Positions 6,147 to 6,200 of a stretch of 6,200 bases of DNA are shown one piece after another. Each line of letters starts with the position of its first letter. Position 1 is the stretch's first letter. The position numbers and the translations under genes were made by a program. Source of the stretch: Thiohalomonas sp. (GTDB lineage Bacteria; Pseudomonadota; Gammaproteobacteria; GRL18). The stretch is from assembly GCA_023864145.1 (NCBI GenBank), contig JAIVER010000080.1:1-6200 (forward strand). Direction: 5' to 3'. The notes under the pieces are model-generated. The model searched no databases. It was not told where the DNA came from and saw only the letters and a program-made list of their open reading frames with translations.

Positions 6147-6200
6147 AGAAAAAGATCAAAAATATCCAATGACGCAAATTACTCTCACAGCCCATGAAAA

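Noticed and set aside
6001..6195. 64-codon minus-strand open frame upstream of hemC beginning MGCESNL
   Set aside because: It overlaps the hemC start, contains the hemC promoter box, has no ribosome site, and resembles no protein I know; it reads as AT-rich noncoding DNA.

Overview
The window looks like chromosomal housekeeping DNA from an AT-rich bacterium, most likely a gammaproteobacterium. This rests on protein character (AlaC-type aminotransferase next to homoserine dehydrogenase, an RpfE-like COG4255 protein, a HemC whose residue numbering matches E. coli HemC exactly) and on sigma70-like extended -10 promoters. I cannot name the genus. I see no RNA gene, CRISPR array, transposase, integrase or phage gene.

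Layout, left to right. At 1-357 (minus) is the 5' part of an exported rhodanese-like protein, broken by a perfect 10-bp tandem duplication. At 358-538 is a gene-free spacer with copy A of a 26-bp repeat. At 539-4355 is a minus-strand cluster in transcription order alaC, hom, rpfE-like gene, with gaps of 85 and 39 nt. At 4356-4629 is a divergent, very AT-rich control region with a 16-bp imperfect hairpin. At 4630-5044 (plus) is a Mth938-like (DUF498) gene broken by what reads as one extra C. At 5048-5073 copy B of the 26-bp repeat fills the gap to hemC and covers its stop codon. At 5069-6004 (minus) is hemC. At 6005-6200 is the hemC upstream region with an extended -10 promoter and a perfect 10-bp inverted repeat.

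The genes serve separate core pathways. alaC makes alanine by transamination. hom makes homoserine for threonine and methionine. hemC makes the linear tetrapyrrole for heme and siroheme. The rpfE-like and Mth938-like proteins belong to conserved families without a settled bacterial function. thrC, often next to hom, and hemD, often after hemC, are both missing from those positions.

No obvious new biological system is visible. The most interesting signals are two gene breaks traceable to precise small DNA changes, a 26-bp direct repeat bracketing the 4.6-kb middle block, an alaC start where a consensus -10 box overlaps the Shine-Dalgarno sequence before a TTG codon, and two unexplained inverted repeats in control regions.
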